Below, one piece after another: positions 1 to 12,540 of a stretch of DNA of 64,000 nucleotides (positions are counted from its first letter, which is position 1; every line of letters starts with the position of its first letter). The stretch spans positions 376,892,877 through 376,956,876 of the forward strand of contig NC_081407.1 in NCBI RefSeq assembly GCF_030272615.1, in the 5' to 3' direction. The position numbers and the translations under genes are program-made. The notes below the pieces were generated by a model that saw only the letters and a list, made by a program, of their open reading frames with translations, was not told where the DNA came from and did not search any database. Source of the stretch: Cryptomeria japonica (lineage: Eukaryota > Streptophyta > Pinopsida > Cupressales > Cupressaceae).

Positions 1-1076
1 TCTTTGATAAAATTTCCCCAACATTCTTAAGACAGAAAGGCATGGCGTTCCAACAATATGTTCCCCTTGAATAGGTTAAATGTTGTTTTGTGCTGGTCCT
101 TTGGTGCAATCCTTATTTAGTTATAACTTGAGAAACCATCCATAAGAGAGATCATTTCATTCCCAACCGTCAAGTCAACGATCATGTCTATATTGGGAAG
201 TGGGAAGTCATCCTTAGGAAAAGGTTTGTTCAAATCCTTGAAATTCATGCAGATTCTTATACCCCCAGCAAGTTTAGTTACGGGTACTAGATTTGATATA
301 AATTTTACGTAGTCAATGGGTCTTATAAATCCCACATCTAGTAGTTTTTGTAGTTCTACTTTTACCAACAAGTCGATCTACAAACCATGTATCTTTCAAA
401 GTTTTTGTTTGTATGACTTAATTCCTGGTAACAATGGTAAGTGGTGTAGAACCAATTCTGGGTCCAACCCTGGCATATCGACATATGACCAAAAAAAGTT
501 GATTGGTCTTTGTTTGAATAATTGGAAAAAGTTATCTTTCTCTTTAGGATTTAATGATTCAGCCAAGTGTATCTTATGTATGACTTCAACCTCTCTCATA
601 TTGACTTCTTCTATCTTTTCAACAAGTAATGAAAAAATTTCTTGGTTAATGGGAAGATCATTTAGCTTTCTTTTTCCCATGTCTATTTCATTAGGATCTT
701 GTGATGTAGAAGAGATTTCTTCTCCAAAGTATGTTATTCGGTCCAAGTCTATTGAAAATCCAACTTTATGATCATCATAAGGAAATCCATCTCTAATACC
801 TAGGAACTCTACTATAGCTTTGTCATTTTCAAACCAATCTAGATGTGGTGGTTTCTCTTTCCCCCAGTCGATTAAGTGTGGATGGATAAGACATAAATCC
901 TTACTCTCTTCTGTGTGAGGTGTTTCTGATATTATAAATACTCGGTTGTCATAAACATACTTTATTGACACAATTGGATCTAGTTCTTTATCTTCATATA
1001 TAATGCCATCATCCACAGGTGATTGATTGTCATAAGCTCTATATGCTGAATATGTTCTACAACTATGAGTATACAT
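1..1076 (-). pseudogene. gypsy pol: pre-RT segment and start of reverse transcriptase (copy A)
   Basis: Minus-strand reading frames at 1076-396 and 371-117 form one pol stretch split by a frame change near 380. The first ends with the hallmark Tat pre-RT region (SYVDMPGLDPELV). The second gives the RT finger region with FIRPIDY, the GGIRICMNFKDLNK motif and PKDDFPLPNIDMIVD, then MDGFSSYN, which carries the first catalytic Asp region of RT. The YxDD active site lies beyond the window start in this copy. The same region lies at 38490-38774 and leftward in copy B. RT copies element RNA into DNA in cytoplasmic particles. It is decayed, with a frameshift and stops, so an active product is not expected. 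Confidence 0.85.
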
Positions 1077-1510
1077 GAATTCATAATCATGAGAGTTAGT
1101 TATGCTTTCAATATATGTCTTAATATCCGATCCATTTTCATTTAGTTCATCAAATTCCTAAATAGGACAAAGAGAAGTTTTGTCAATATTAACAAATAGT
1201 GAGACATTGCTATGACTTGTAGATCCTTGTTTTGTTGTAGAGAAATCCTCCATTTTCGGTATAAGGCATTCTAGTCTTTCTATGGTTGAATCACTCGTTG
1301 GCGCTAAACCCGTTCTATCGCCATGTTGGCATGTGAAGATATTGCAAGTCCCATATCACTAGATGGTACTATATTTGTATCTTGGATGAAAAGTTGGAAG
1401 CTCTCGACAATTGACTCATCAATAGGGTTGTCTTCAGTCAATTCACTTCTTTGAGATAATGGGACAAACACCACTATTGAAGAATTGCTTTGAGGTGTTG
1501 ATTTAGAATC

Positions 1511-1768
1511 CTATGTAGGTCTATTTAATATATCTAGTGTATGTTGTCTAGCCTTTGATACTTTTGTTATGTGTTTGTATCCTAAACCTTGATTCTTTGG
1601 TTTCTCCTGAGGTAAAACAGGTTCTATTCTTCCTTGTCTTTGTGGTCCCAAGCTCATTGTACCATCATTGCCATGTTTCAGCAACATTTTGAAACCATTT
1701 CTGTATTGATCCAAAGGAAGCTTGACTATAGTCATGTCATCTTCTTCTCTGTATATCCATTGGCTCAC
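1511..1768 (-). pseudogene. gypsy pol: G-patch-like segment between protease and RT
   Basis: This 85-codon open stretch includes IVKLPLDQYRNGFKMLLKHG, then a basic linker and KNQGLGYKH, a glycine-rich motif like the G-patch-type motif (GLGY) often found between protease and RT in Tat-lineage Ty3/gypsy elements. Copy B has the same segment at 39657-39857. The assignment rests on position and on the short GLGY motif. The function in the family is not well defined. It ends at an in-frame stop. Confidence 0.55.
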
Positions 1769-2152
1769 ATCTTCATCTAGAGATTCATCTTGTAAATCTC
1801 CCTATCTAATGAATGAGCATGAGTTTTAATATCTAACTATCTCTTTCCCTTTGTCTTGTCTACTTAGAGAAGATTGAGGTTTCCCAAAAGATCTTGGAGA
1901 GATATAATTGCCTAACTATTGGTGGCTCTGCAATGGAATACTCCCCACATCCCACTTCTTTGATTTGCAAAGAAAGTGTCGTAGGTATATACGAGGTGTA
2001 GAATTATGTGTATTAGTGATTTCTAATGACTCCAATTGTGATATGAGTGGAGCTTCTTGGTTAATAGGTACTTGGTTATCAACACTTTCCTTCAAGTAAT
2101 TACAATGTTGGAACGTGTTTGGGTCAACATGTATTGTGAACTCAATGCCATT

Positions 2153-2455
2153 CTATGGAAATCTGACACATTGATGAAATGTCAATAGTATGACTTGCAT
2201 GGCATGAATACATGGGCACCCTAACAACATATTATAACCGAGCTCTCTATCCAGTACATGGAATGTAACATCAATTGTAATAGGTCCTACTTGTACTAGA
2301 AGAATAACCATGCCTTTTGACGAGCATTCCTCATTATCATATGCTTTGATGTTTATTCTCTTTGTGGGATCACTATGAAACTCAAAATAGCCCAATGCTT
2401 TGATCAATTTGAGTGTGCATATGTTGAGACAAACTCCTCCGTCTATAAATACTCT
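2153..2455 (-). pseudogene. gypsy aspartic protease (copy A)
   Basis: The frame reads VFIDGGVCLNI followed by TLKLIKALGYFE, SSKGMVILLVQVG, and YNMLLGCPCIHAMQV plus a THQC-like end. The DGG triad corresponds to the D-S/T-G active-site motif of retropepsins as found in this gypsy lineage, and YNMLLGCPCIHA corresponds to the usual YNLLLGRPWIH block. The protease would cut the gag-pol polyprotein. The active-site Asp is kept here but is replaced by Tyr in copy B. Flanking frames are broken. Confidence 0.75.
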
Positions 2456-2850
2456 TCTAACCTTTTTCTTATCTATATACGCCTCTAGGTGTAGATGATC
2501 GTTATGTAAAGCCCTGTCTATAGGAACATATCACTCTGTGAAAGCAACATGGGTAGAAGTAGCCAAATTTTCCACCATGGATTGGAAAGTGTTTTCATCT
2601 ATGTCACGTGCCACAACTAAATCTTGAAGAGCCTTATTTAGAATAGCTCTGTGATTTGGTGATATTTGTACCAACTCAAAAAGTGATATTTGTGCAGGGG
2701 TCTTTTTCAACTAATCAACCACATTGTAACTTCCTGTTGTTCAAGGAGGGTTCTAGAAGGTACTCCTTGTAAGGTAAATTTTGACAGGCGTGTGATAACT
2801 ACACAATCTCTATCTCTTGGGTTTATAGTAATGGTAGCAACTATCTCATC

Positions 2851-4821
2851 TCATGCATTGATAGTATTGTCATACATGACCTTTATATAATTTGCAATAT
2901 TCTCGTGTGTTCTTGAGCCGGAAGATTTTCCCTTGTCATGCTTAACAAAAGGATCTTTAAATATAGTATGATTTTTATTTTTTGATCCTTTGTTGGTGTC
3001 CACTATGATGTCTCCTTGGTCTATTAGATCCTGGATCAAGTTCTTTAATTTGTAACAGTTTGATGTCTTGTGGCTCTTTGTGTGATGATAGTCACAAAAG
3101 TTGTTGTCATTCCACCAGGTCGGTTTGAAGGGACCTGGTTCATATACCTTGATTTCAGGAAAAGTGATCACATTAGTCTGTATCAGTTTCTTTAATGCTG
3201 ATTCAATAGGTTCTCCCAGTGGCGTGTAGTTCCTTCTTGGGGTGTTGATTTTTTGAAATCTCACATTAGTAGATTGTATGGCATTTGTATTTGTTGAAAC
3301 TATGTTGTTTTCTTGAAATCGGCTTTTGTTTTGAAAGGACGATTGATCTGGTCCTTGTAAGGATACTATGGGTTGAGCTTTTTTTACAACATGAGCATCA
3401 ACAACACCGTCATTGGTTACATTCTTGTTTTTGGACCAAAACCTTTGTTTATCATTGTTGGTGTTGTTAACTGAATCGTGCCATATTTCAATATTCCTTG
3501 TTCTGAGAGTCCTTTCTCATATTTTAGGGATTTTTCTGTGATTTGTTTGAATGATGTAAGACATTGCATTTGTATAGGGTACTTGTTTTGAGGTATTAGG
3601 TTTTCTATAAACATGTCAAATTGTTCAATTTCCAGAATATGACTCTGACATCTGTGGTAAAGAGATCTCCATCATTGTAGAAATGTTGCAAATGTTTCAT
3701 TTTCTTTCTTCTTTGTAGTGCATAAATCCATCAAAGTGACTAGGGTATCAATATTATGTGGTAAATTTGCTATGCATTGCTCGGCTAGCTCACCGCATGA
3801 TGTGATCTTTGGTGGGAGATGTGAAAACCATTCTAAAGTAGAACCTCCGAGACTCTTAGGAAACAATCTCATCGAGTAGGTATCTTCATATGCAACCTCT
3901 ATACAGGTCGTGAAAAACTCTTTGATATGATCTCTAGGATTGCCTTTTCCTCGATATCTTTCGAATTCAAGTGTTTCAAAGTGAGGAGGGGAAGTTGACA
4001 TGTATAGCATTTGATCAAAAGGATATGGACGTAAGTCTTGCATCATATAGTTTTTCTTGTCATTGTCCCTTTGTATATTTGTCATTTATTGTTGGATATA
4101 TTGGACTTGTTGAGTAAGGATTTCTGTTTGAGTTAATGGTGCGTTTTGTGCATACATATTCCCAATAAATGGATTAGTGGTGGTGTAGACAGGAGGTTAT
4201 TGAAATGTACCATAGCTATAATTTTGTGTGTCCTAGGTTCCACTAGGTGGCATAAAATAGGCAAATTGTGTGCCAACATTTGGTTGAGTCATGTGAAATG
4301 TGTTAGTGGAACCAAAGTACATATTCTGATGACTGTATATTGATCCCATCGAATGGGAAATTGAAAGTTGGGTTGCACTTGTTGCATTTAAAACTTGGGA
4401 TGTTTGTGTTTGACTTTGTGTAGGAGCACTTAATACAGTTGATGCAGTTTGAGAAGTGACACTGCCCTATGTTTGAGTGGTAGTATTAACACTTGATGAA
4501 GCCATACTAGTTTGTGAGCTTTTAGTTGGAATTATAGCTGCTTGGGTGGATGATACTTGTGCACTTTGGGTAACTTTTTGTGTAGAAATTGAAGCCGCAG
4601 CTTGTGTTTGTGGTACATTTGATGTTTGACTAGCATTTTGAATCAAAGTAACCCCTAGTGGTAAAATTGTTGTAATGTCAAAATCTCGGGGTAACTTAGC
4701 AATATTTTACATTAATAAGGTGAGATGCCTACTACTATCATGATTGATAAGTGTGTTGAGGATCATCAGGACACAGGGGTCTTGTTGAGTGGCCTCAATT
4801 TCTTCATGTGTCAAGTTCCTC
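2851..4821 (-). pseudogene. gypsy gag, main part (copy A)
   Basis: Frames at 4085-3672, 3614-3417 and 3264-2851 together give a gag core. Visible are a Q/S/T-rich N-terminal half (4720-4100), then YPFDQMLYMSTSPPHFETLE, RYRGKGNPRDHIKEF and STLEWFSHLP, which are the classic Retrotrans_gag block. Downstream is WNDNNFCDYHHTKSHKTSNC, a Cys/His cluster in the position of a nucleic-acid-binding knuckle. Gag forms the virus-like particle. Stops separate the blocks. The N-terminal end of gag continues on the far side of a LINE insertion at 4834-5582, where MDPKNDPLFNPTWNM starts near 5696. Copy B keeps the same blocks at 43589-45550. Confidence 0.75.
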
Positions 4822-4833
4822 TTGAGTTTCTTG

Positions 4834-5582
4834 CATTATTTTTTATTAAGATAAATGGGTTTTACAGGGACCCAAAACCCAAATCCATCCAAAAAATATA
4901 CAAAGTTAACCAAAAACTAACTAACTGCTAAAAAACAACAAAAACAGGGGACTCACCCCAACAAGTCAAACCACAAATAACACAACGGAAACAAGAAACA
5001 CCAACCAAAAACAACTAAGAGCTTTCAAAATCTCAGTATTCTTCTGGATCACTTTGTTATTGATCTCTTGGAGTTCTTCCATGATGAACCTTGAATTGCC
5101 TCTTTCCTATTTTTTGCTCCTAGTCCCGGTAGAGGGTCCCGTAGATGCCTCCATATCCTAGATTTTCTTGTCCAAGTTAATGTCTGAGGATAGTTCAAAT
5201 CTATCCATATGATATTTTTGCAAGGCGATATCCTTGTTGACTCTTTTGAGGCCTTTTGAAATGTTATACATTGCCTCCTTACTAACCTCCACCAACCCCT
5301 TAAGTATTCCCTTTAAATCTTGGATTTCATTCTCCAACCTATCAATCCTAGCCTCATGTTTTGTCTTCATGACCTTAATATCTTCCATGATTTTTTTGGA
5401 CAACTTCAAGAGTTTATTAGTTTTATCAGGCGTCGGATTCTCAGTGAAAGAGTCCACAATATCCTTGATCCCATGTTTCAGGAAATTAATTTCACCAAAA
5501 ACCCTTCGAAAGCATTTCTCTTGAATAGGAAACGAATTGCCCAGGAGCTTGTCAATATCCATTTCATCACATTTAATCTCAT
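4834..5582 (-). mobile_element. 5'-truncated LINE 3' end inserted in gypsy gag, with coiled-coil ORF
   Basis: The insertion is flanked by a 12-bp target-site duplication, TTGAGTTTCTTG, at 4822-4833 and 5583-5594. On the minus strand it ends in CCATTTATCTTAATAAAAAA, almost the same 3' tail as the LINE ending at 51949. Its 134-codon frame (5562-5158) is rich in heptad-like K/E/L/I residues (LKLSKKIMEDIKVMKTKHEARI) and looks like a coiled coil. After a stop a second short frame ends in a hydrophobic run (CFWLVFLVSVVLFVV) that could be a membrane segment. The identical insertion is present in copy B (45570-46318), so it predates the spread of these two gypsy copies. Function unknown. Confidence 0.7.
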
Positions 5583-8500
5583 TTGAGTTTCTTGTATCAT
5601 TGGCATGTTGTTAAACTTCAACTATCTACGGGGTTGACTTTTTGATATATCCATATTCCATGTAGGGTTAAACAACGGGTCATTTTTTGGATCCATATTA
5701 CTTTTTTTCTTTTTGTGACCTTGTGACAGGCATTAAGAATGCTAAATGATGACCCTAGGATCTATGAAAAGACTATGAAAAACCTAGATTATGAGTGCAA
5801 GAATTGATACTAAAAAACTATAATGTACATGCAAACTATATTGACACTCTATTAGGGATTAGGACGAGGAAGTTGTTGAGGACCTTATTGAGGTGCTTGT
5901 AGAGAATGTTGTTGTTGTAATGTCATCCTCTCAAGTCTTTCTTGAAGAAGTCCTTGTGCAATTTCTCTATCAATTCAATGGTCCCTTCTATATTCTTGGT
6001 CTATTTCAAACTCAACTCATATGTATTGAGGGGCACTTGTTTTTAACTCCCAAGCCAAGTTATCTAAGTCGTCACAATTTCTCGTTGACTGTCATTCAGA
6101 ACTAGATTAGGTTGTTCAAATGGGAACAAACCATCAGCTGGTAGACCCATTCTAACTCATGTTATGACTCCTAATATGATTATCCATACAGTGGGGGACT
6201 ATGACAGACATAAATGGAGACTAGACAAGGACTAATACAATTATTATAACGACTATACAAGGGCCTATGCAAAGATTATGAGGATACAATTAGGATGTAA
6301 ACAAAAACTCTATAAGGACAATGCTAAAACTTATACAAATATTACGCCACCGTATATGAAAATTCTATATAAGGACTATAATGAGGACTATATGGGGACA
6401 ATGCAAGGACTATGTAAGGACTAATGCCAAGATTATGAAGACTATGCAAGGACTTATGCCAGGTCTATGGACTTTAGGTAAACCTATGATCACAAGTAAT
6501 AAGATGTTTCTTTTGTGAATGTTTTGGAACTTTTTTGTAATGTTTGTTTTGTTTTGGATGGACTCTTTGTTGAGGTAACTTTGTTTGGAATGACCAGTTT
6601 TGTCAATTTTATGAACACTGTATACAAATAAGTATGGCCAATTGAATTTTATTCTGACAGACTCTGTGAATCAGAGTAACAGAAGGTGAAGGACCTAAAT
6701 AAGCCCATAAATTGAATCAATACTGGTCCAACACGAGCGATACACATAAAGACACAAAAAACAAAGCTTAGGCTAGAAATTTGAAACTATCCAATGAGGC
6801 CCTTACGAAATATCAAAATAAGAAAGACAGATAGAGAATATGGCAGCACCGGCTCCACTTCACAACACACACTTCTAGAGCATGCCAGTTTATCTTACCC
6901 TGAAGATCCGAAGATCTTATCACCAATGATTTCTATCTCATAATGCAAGGTACATGAAGGGTATCTATGGGTACAATCCACACTCCCTAGATCATCAATG
7001 TGGGATTTGGGCTACTAATTTTGATTCATAGTGGGGGAAGTTTTGAGGTAAATCAGGTGGCTATACATGTGGTGGCTAGCTCATTTAAGAGATATCCTAG
7101 CCTGTTGAACACAAGTTTTTACCCATCTGGCAAACAAGCACAAAGGGATTTTGACTTTTGTCAAGACCAAAGAGGTATTTTCAAGTCGATACTGAGGGAA
7201 ACCATCGGTATAACATAGAGACACCAGTTGATTTATGGTTTTCACCAAAATCACAAATATTTTTATAGCGAACCGAAAGAGAGTATTGTTGGGTCCTTCC
7301 CTTCTAGAATCAACGGGGATCTAGAAGGCAAGCCCTATTTCTTAAAAATAAAATTTTGAGTCTCGTTAACACTTTTCTCTTGCACCCAGGTCCACGAAAT
7401 CTATGGGAGAGGATAGTGTGTGTTAACAGTAGGACCACTCTAGACACAAATAGTTCTTTTTTCCTTAAGATATTGCAATGTGCGTTAGGCTAAGCATAAG
7501 CCAAATTCACGTCTATTTTAAAACCCAAATTTGAGGTGTGAGATACGCATGTTCATGTCAATTATAAGCACCAAATCCAACAATGAATCCATGCATGTCC
7601 ATTTTACTTGCATCACATGTCAATTTTAAGCACAAAATCCAAAATTGAAATCATGCATGTCAATTTTAAGAACCAAATCTAAAAGTGAATGAAAATCCAA
7701 GAGATCCTGCAATCAAAAGTATCGTAACATAAATTTCTTGGACTGATCAAGCCTTCTCTACTTTTTTCCATCACACTCTGCAAACAGAAATTCAGTAAAA
7801 CCTAGAAAACAAGAGAAAGCTGAAAACTAAAAAATAGAAAGGCTCCTATTTTAATAGACATATGTGACATACTATCTAAACGATTGCGACATAGTGACTA
7901 AATGATTGCGAATTTCTGCTAAGACGATTACAAAAAACGAACAAGACAATTACACAATCCTATCAAGACGAACATGAAACCCAAAAATAGAAAATGAAAC
8001 CTGCAAAACAAAAAGTTGTCCCAGAATCAAATTAAATTAGCTCATCTTTGTTCATCATGTTATATTTCATAATGTAATTCTACACCAGGTATAGTATGTA
8101 TCAAGGGTAATTTGTTCTTCTATCTCTTGGATTCTCCTTTCTGCTTTTAACATTCATTGATTGTATCCTTCTTGTCTTTTCTGCTTTGTTGTCCTTCTGG
8201 AACCTAAAATTTTAAACCTCACTTTGCCTGCCATAAGATTTGCATATTTTTTAAGAAGGATATGAAGAGCATAATTTCAGAATTTAGAAATTAATGATGG
8301 GTTAGACAGAAACACAAAATTGCGATCTAGAACAACAAAACTAAATGAATGCAAAACGAATGAGATATGATATCTTAACGAATGCGACATGGATTCTAAA
8401 CGAATGTGAATTTTTGTAGATACAAATATGAATTATTGTCTAGGTAAATCTGACACACTGTGTGGACGAATGTGGAATAGGGTGAGGACAAATGTGGAAT

Positions 8501-8600
8501 GATTGACTACTCGTGCAAAATCCATACAAAACCTACAAAACCTGCAAAATATCATACGACCTTGAAAAACACAAAAAACAAACACAAAAGATAATTAGTT
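5583..8600 (-). other. gypsy copy A: gag start and long 5' leader
   Basis: The gag start codon is most likely at 5696 (MDPKNDPLFNPTWNM). Upstream (rightward) I see no gene in the 2.9-kb leader. It holds degenerate short-period repeats: about fifteen AGGACTAT-like motifs at 6190-6480, three roughly 50-bp repeats at 7550-7690 (CATGTCAATTTTAAGCAC), and short repeats around ACGATTGCGA at 7860-8000 and 8340-8520. Small frames at 5893-6105 and 7000-7218 are not supported as genes. Copy B lacks everything beyond 6020. Confidence 0.6.
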
Positions 8601-8624
8601 GCAGGTTCACATCGGGTCACCATC
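8600..8624 (-). promoter_or_regulatory. gypsy primer-binding site (copy A)
   Basis: On the minus strand, two bases after the LTR end (GATAAACA), the sequence TGGTGACCCGATGTGAACC follows. It starts with TGG, complementary to a tRNA CCA end, and continues into a T-arm-like complement, as expected for a reverse-transcription primer site. The tRNA species was not determined. Its place next to the LTR edge fixes 8625 as the LTR boundary. Confidence 0.6.
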
Positions 8625-9795
8625 TGTTTATCAATAAAATTCATCATAATTAACTAGAAATACTAAGGAAATTGCGAATCCCTATTCTAGCTAAAGAATT
8701 CTAAATAAATCAATGAAAGTATGTGAGATAACAATAAGGATATAAAGATAGCACTTTATTAAAAAAAATAAAAAAATAATAAGGATATAAAATATTGAAT
8801 CAAAACTCCCTATTCCATGATCACATGTCCCTTCCATTTCTCTTCTCTTCTTTGAGTAATGTTGGCTCTCAGATATTATGCTGCTCTTCTGCAAGATAGC
8901 ACAAAGATTCGAAGTTCGTGATTTTTCAAAATGGAGAATTGATTCCAAATTTATAGATTCTTGGAGGAGATTGATTAAGAGGTGGAAGTGTAGTGAGCTA
9001 AAAAGTTGATTGATAGTTTAGGAGGTGGAACTCAATTGATTGAATTGATAAATGAATAGATTGAATAGATAATTGAGTTAACTGGGGAGATGACTGATTG
9101 AGAAAAAGCTGATTGAAAAATAGAAAAATAATGATTGGAGAGAATCATAGAATTGATTTAATTAATCAATTAATTGAATTGATCAATTAGTTATTAATTT
9201 AGCATGTGTTGTAGGATTTTTTTAATTTGAAATTCAATTTCATTTGCATGTAAATTGAACTTGATTTAGATTTTCAATTTGATTTTGCATGATAGTAAAT
9301 TAATTATTTTAAATTCAATATGATCTTTGAATTCATGCAAAATTGATTTAGACATTCAATTTGATTTTTGCATGATATTGAATTTAGATTTTCGAATCAT
9401 GAAATTCAAATGCACATGTATTTGAAATTAGATGAAATTGGAATTTGGGAAAATTCGAATTTGGATTAGAAGAATATTGAAATTAGACGAAATTAGAATT
9501 TGGGGATTTGGAATTTGAATTTTGAGTTGGAAGAATGGATTAATCAATTAAATAATTTAAATAAATTATTTAACTATATATATTGAATTTTAATTAAATA
9601 ATAAATATTATTCAATTAAAGTTATTAAATCATAATTAATTAAATGAAAAATATTTAATTAATATAAGAAAGGGCTTGAATGATTATTTTATGAGGAATA
9701 GAAATTGAAATAGGATAATTAATAATAATAGAAATTGAAATAGGATAATTAATAGTAATTAAAAATAATAATACGATGAAGAAATATAAATTTAG
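8625..9795 (-). repeat. gypsy 5' LTR, copy A
   Basis: AT-rich LTR aligned along its length with the 3' LTR of copy B (27817-28918). Both share the left end TGTTTATCA(A/G)TAAAATTCATC, reading outward as ...GATAAACA on the minus strand. Here the left end abuts a PBS, so it is a 5' LTR. The U3 start does not match copy B beyond about 9795: the TGTAGACACC start present in B is missing and replaced by unrelated sequence. Confidence 0.7.
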
Positions 9796-12525
9796 AAGTG
9801 CAGTGTCCTAAAATTGCACCCCTTGCAATTTGATCACATTTTGGACCCTCACCTTATCTGTTTATTTGGCTTAAGGCACAAGGATAAAATTGGGAAGTCA
9901 ATCCAATTTGAATTTAAAATTTAAAACTAATGTGAGAAAACTTGATGACTGCAAATATGACTTTGTGGCTATTAACAAGTTTAAAGACAAAGAAGAGGCT
10001 AGCTCAGAAAAGATAAAATACACATGAAAATAAATGTGAACACAAATGTATAATAAACAAATGTTGCAGAGGCAATGAAGTTCCTACAAAAGATTGCAAG
10101 AATGGTCTTTGATTTTTTGTTAGAATATTTCTACTATAAATTATGTACATACATGTTATGAAGATTTTGATTTTAATGATCTAAAATATGAAAGTTCTTG
10201 AAACAATAAGGAATAGGAAACCTTGTCTCTTTAAAATTGCAGGATTGTATCGGGGGATAGAGAATTAATAAAGAAACTCAAGTAGAATAGTAATATTGAC
10301 AAAAACATGGATAAGATCAATTAAAATGGCTTGCACCGTGGAATAATTGAAATTATTTGCCAGATGATGCGAAAAAGTGCTTTAAATAATCTCCTTCCCC
10401 TCTTTGTCAAATGATATTATGTAGTATATATTAATATTGAGATTAAGCTTGTTCTATTTTTACTATGAGGTTAACCTCCTCACAAGACTAAGTTGATTAT
10501 TTATTACTTTATAATAAAGAGGAATATCATAGAACTTTCTAAGTAGAAGAATGAGAAATAAAAAGTATAAGAATTTTAAGCTACATACTTATTTGTTTAT
10601 GTTTATAGCTACAAGCGGGGAAATTTTTGTTCTTGTAATAGTGGAGTGTGGATGGAACTTTGTACTTTTTTTTTATTATTTAAAGTCCTACATTTAAGAC
10701 CCACATAAGTATTTTTACACCTAACAAAGAAAGCGTTAATGTATCTAAAATTTCATTTAGATAAATCCCTTAATACTATTACAATATATAGAATTAATTG
10801 TAGCATTATTTTTTTTCATGGATAGAAACTAATATGAAAATAATGGAAATAAAGATAGTCACATTTAAATAGAGACAATAAACATTTTCATGAAGTACTT
10901 AAAATTGCATATATTATTGTTGCATGGAAGTTTTTACATATGTATCTTCTTTTAACCATTTTGGCCTTGTAAGAACGTCAAGGTAAATAGTGTTTATTGC
11001 CATGACTTTTGATTACTAACCTAAAATATTCATAACCCATCTTCATCTCAACTTATCAATTTGTTTATATGAATGTTGTTGTGCTAGAATAAATAAAGCT
11101 AAAGAAGGGTTGAGTGGTTCTCAAAGGCTAGAAAAAGTATGTGTATATTTTATCAGAAGAAAGGTTGTGCTATAGATGGGAAGGGGATTGACTGTAATAG
11201 GATTGAATTCTCGATAGGAGAACACTATTCAAAAAGTATGGGTTGTAGCTCTCCTTATGGAAAGGAGAGTATAGCTAGGAATATACGAGGATGAGACAAT
11301 TGTTTGATGTCTTGTCGGGTTGTACTGCATGCAAAGGAAGTGGATGGTGTATAGGTAGTCACTATAATTGCACTAGATTTGTGCCTAGACTTTTTTATCA
11401 CACATACTCTTTAGTGGCTTGTGGACAACGATATTAAAGATTTAACAACACTAACACACTTATTAAGATTTTACATAATGCCATTGCCACAAGTAAGCTG
11501 GTGGGTTGATAGCCAACTAATGTTATCATTTGTTGGCCTCACACCTTGAAGATCTATTTATTGTGTTCATGCCTATGCAAGGCATTCATCAACAAGCCGT
11601 CCTGCTTAAACATATCAAAAAATGAAAATGATAAAACTGATGGCCTTTGTAGATCCCTTTTACCCCTCTCTAAAGCAGTATTTGGTGGCCATCTTTTGGT
11701 TTTCCTTGGCCTAGTTTTCAATGGAGTAGTAGTTTTGGATTTTTCCCCTTTTTTTCTTAGACGAACAAGGAATCTAAAAAATTGTGCATGATCATGCCAC
11801 TGTATATACTTTGATAAGATGGGTTGAGCTTAACTGGCACACTAATAAATGATAGCTTAGGTGGTCGGGCCCATAGCTCTTATTAAACCTTCATTTTCAT
11901 TTTTTAATTTATGTCATCATTTTTCCTTATGTTTGTTGGTCCTACTGTTGGGTTTTCTCACTCCTTATGAGACCTCTTTCTTTTGATGTTTGATTATTAT
12001 GTAAGTGTTTAGGCCCTCTATCAGAACAATCTTTAGTAATGCATGCATCTAAAATTTTGAAAAACTAAATTCCCTTTAATGCACCAAACTGATTTTACAC
12101 ATGTGAATGATAGTTGAATAATGCTTGATGATTGGGACATGAATATAATGAACGTCTTTAAATATAAAGGCACATGTTATTAAAAAAAAATGTCTTTAGG
12201 TAAGAAGGATAAAGTAGGATATTAGTACAAATTTAATTTAAGGCAAGACTACCTGGTGATAGTATTAATGACTTTGTGACTATGAACTAGTCCTAAGATA
12301 GAAAAGGGGCTAGATCACAAATGATAACATGCATATGAAAATAAATGATTATTTGTGTGTAATAAACTAGTCAATAAGACAAATGTATAAGGATGTGTGA
12401 ACATGAGAATGAAAGAAAATAATAGATGCATAAGAACATGTGAAACAAATTAGATGAATAATCAAAGACAATAGATCTAAATTTACACAAAATTATTTTG
12501 TTTATAATTGAATTTATGGGTCATG
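9796..12525. other. AT-rich repeat DNA without a recognisable gene
   Basis: No coding signal is supported. A diverged direct repeat lies at about 9890-10075 and 12215-12390 (both with GACTTTGTGGCTAT-like and ATGAAAATAAATG blocks), possibly remnants of two LTRs. A stretch at 12040-12180 resembles 27661-27816, the flank into which gypsy copy B inserted. The 81-codon frame at 11546-11791 has no recognisable feature. Confidence 0.5.
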
Positions 12526-12540
12526 TTTGCCCTCCTCCAA
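12526..12540 (-). other. possible polypurine tract and LTR start
   Basis: The minus strand reads TTGGAGGAGGGCAAA followed by CATGACCC, a purine run directly before a TG, the arrangement seen at a 3' LTR junction. With the direct repeats at 9890 and 12215 it may mark another decayed minus-strand LTR element. This is weak evidence. Confidence 0.25.

Larger units (their letters stand above)
1..9795 (-). mobile_element. Ty3/gypsy (Tat-like) retrotransposon, copy A, 5' half
   Basis: The element reads right to left: LTR (8625-9795), primer-binding site, about 2.9 kb of leader, gag (5696 down to 2851), protease (2455-2153), a G-patch-like segment (1768-1511) and the pre-RT and RT start (1076-1), then leaves the window. 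Its order matches copy B at 27817-46756; positions 1-6020 align to about 38095-46756 with high identity apart from a 2.6-kb insertion in B. Tat-lineage features are the G-patch-like stretch between protease and RT and the MPGLDP...VKAELQ-type pre-RT region. It is broken by many stops and cannot encode a full polyprotein. Polyprotein processing and reverse transcription are the family roles. Confidence 0.85.

Noticed and set aside
4146-4343. Plus-strand frames inside the gypsy gag (also 316-771, 38410-38865, 44882-45079)
   Set aside because: They are mirror frames of minus-strand gag and pol. They are conserved between the copies only because the DNA is.
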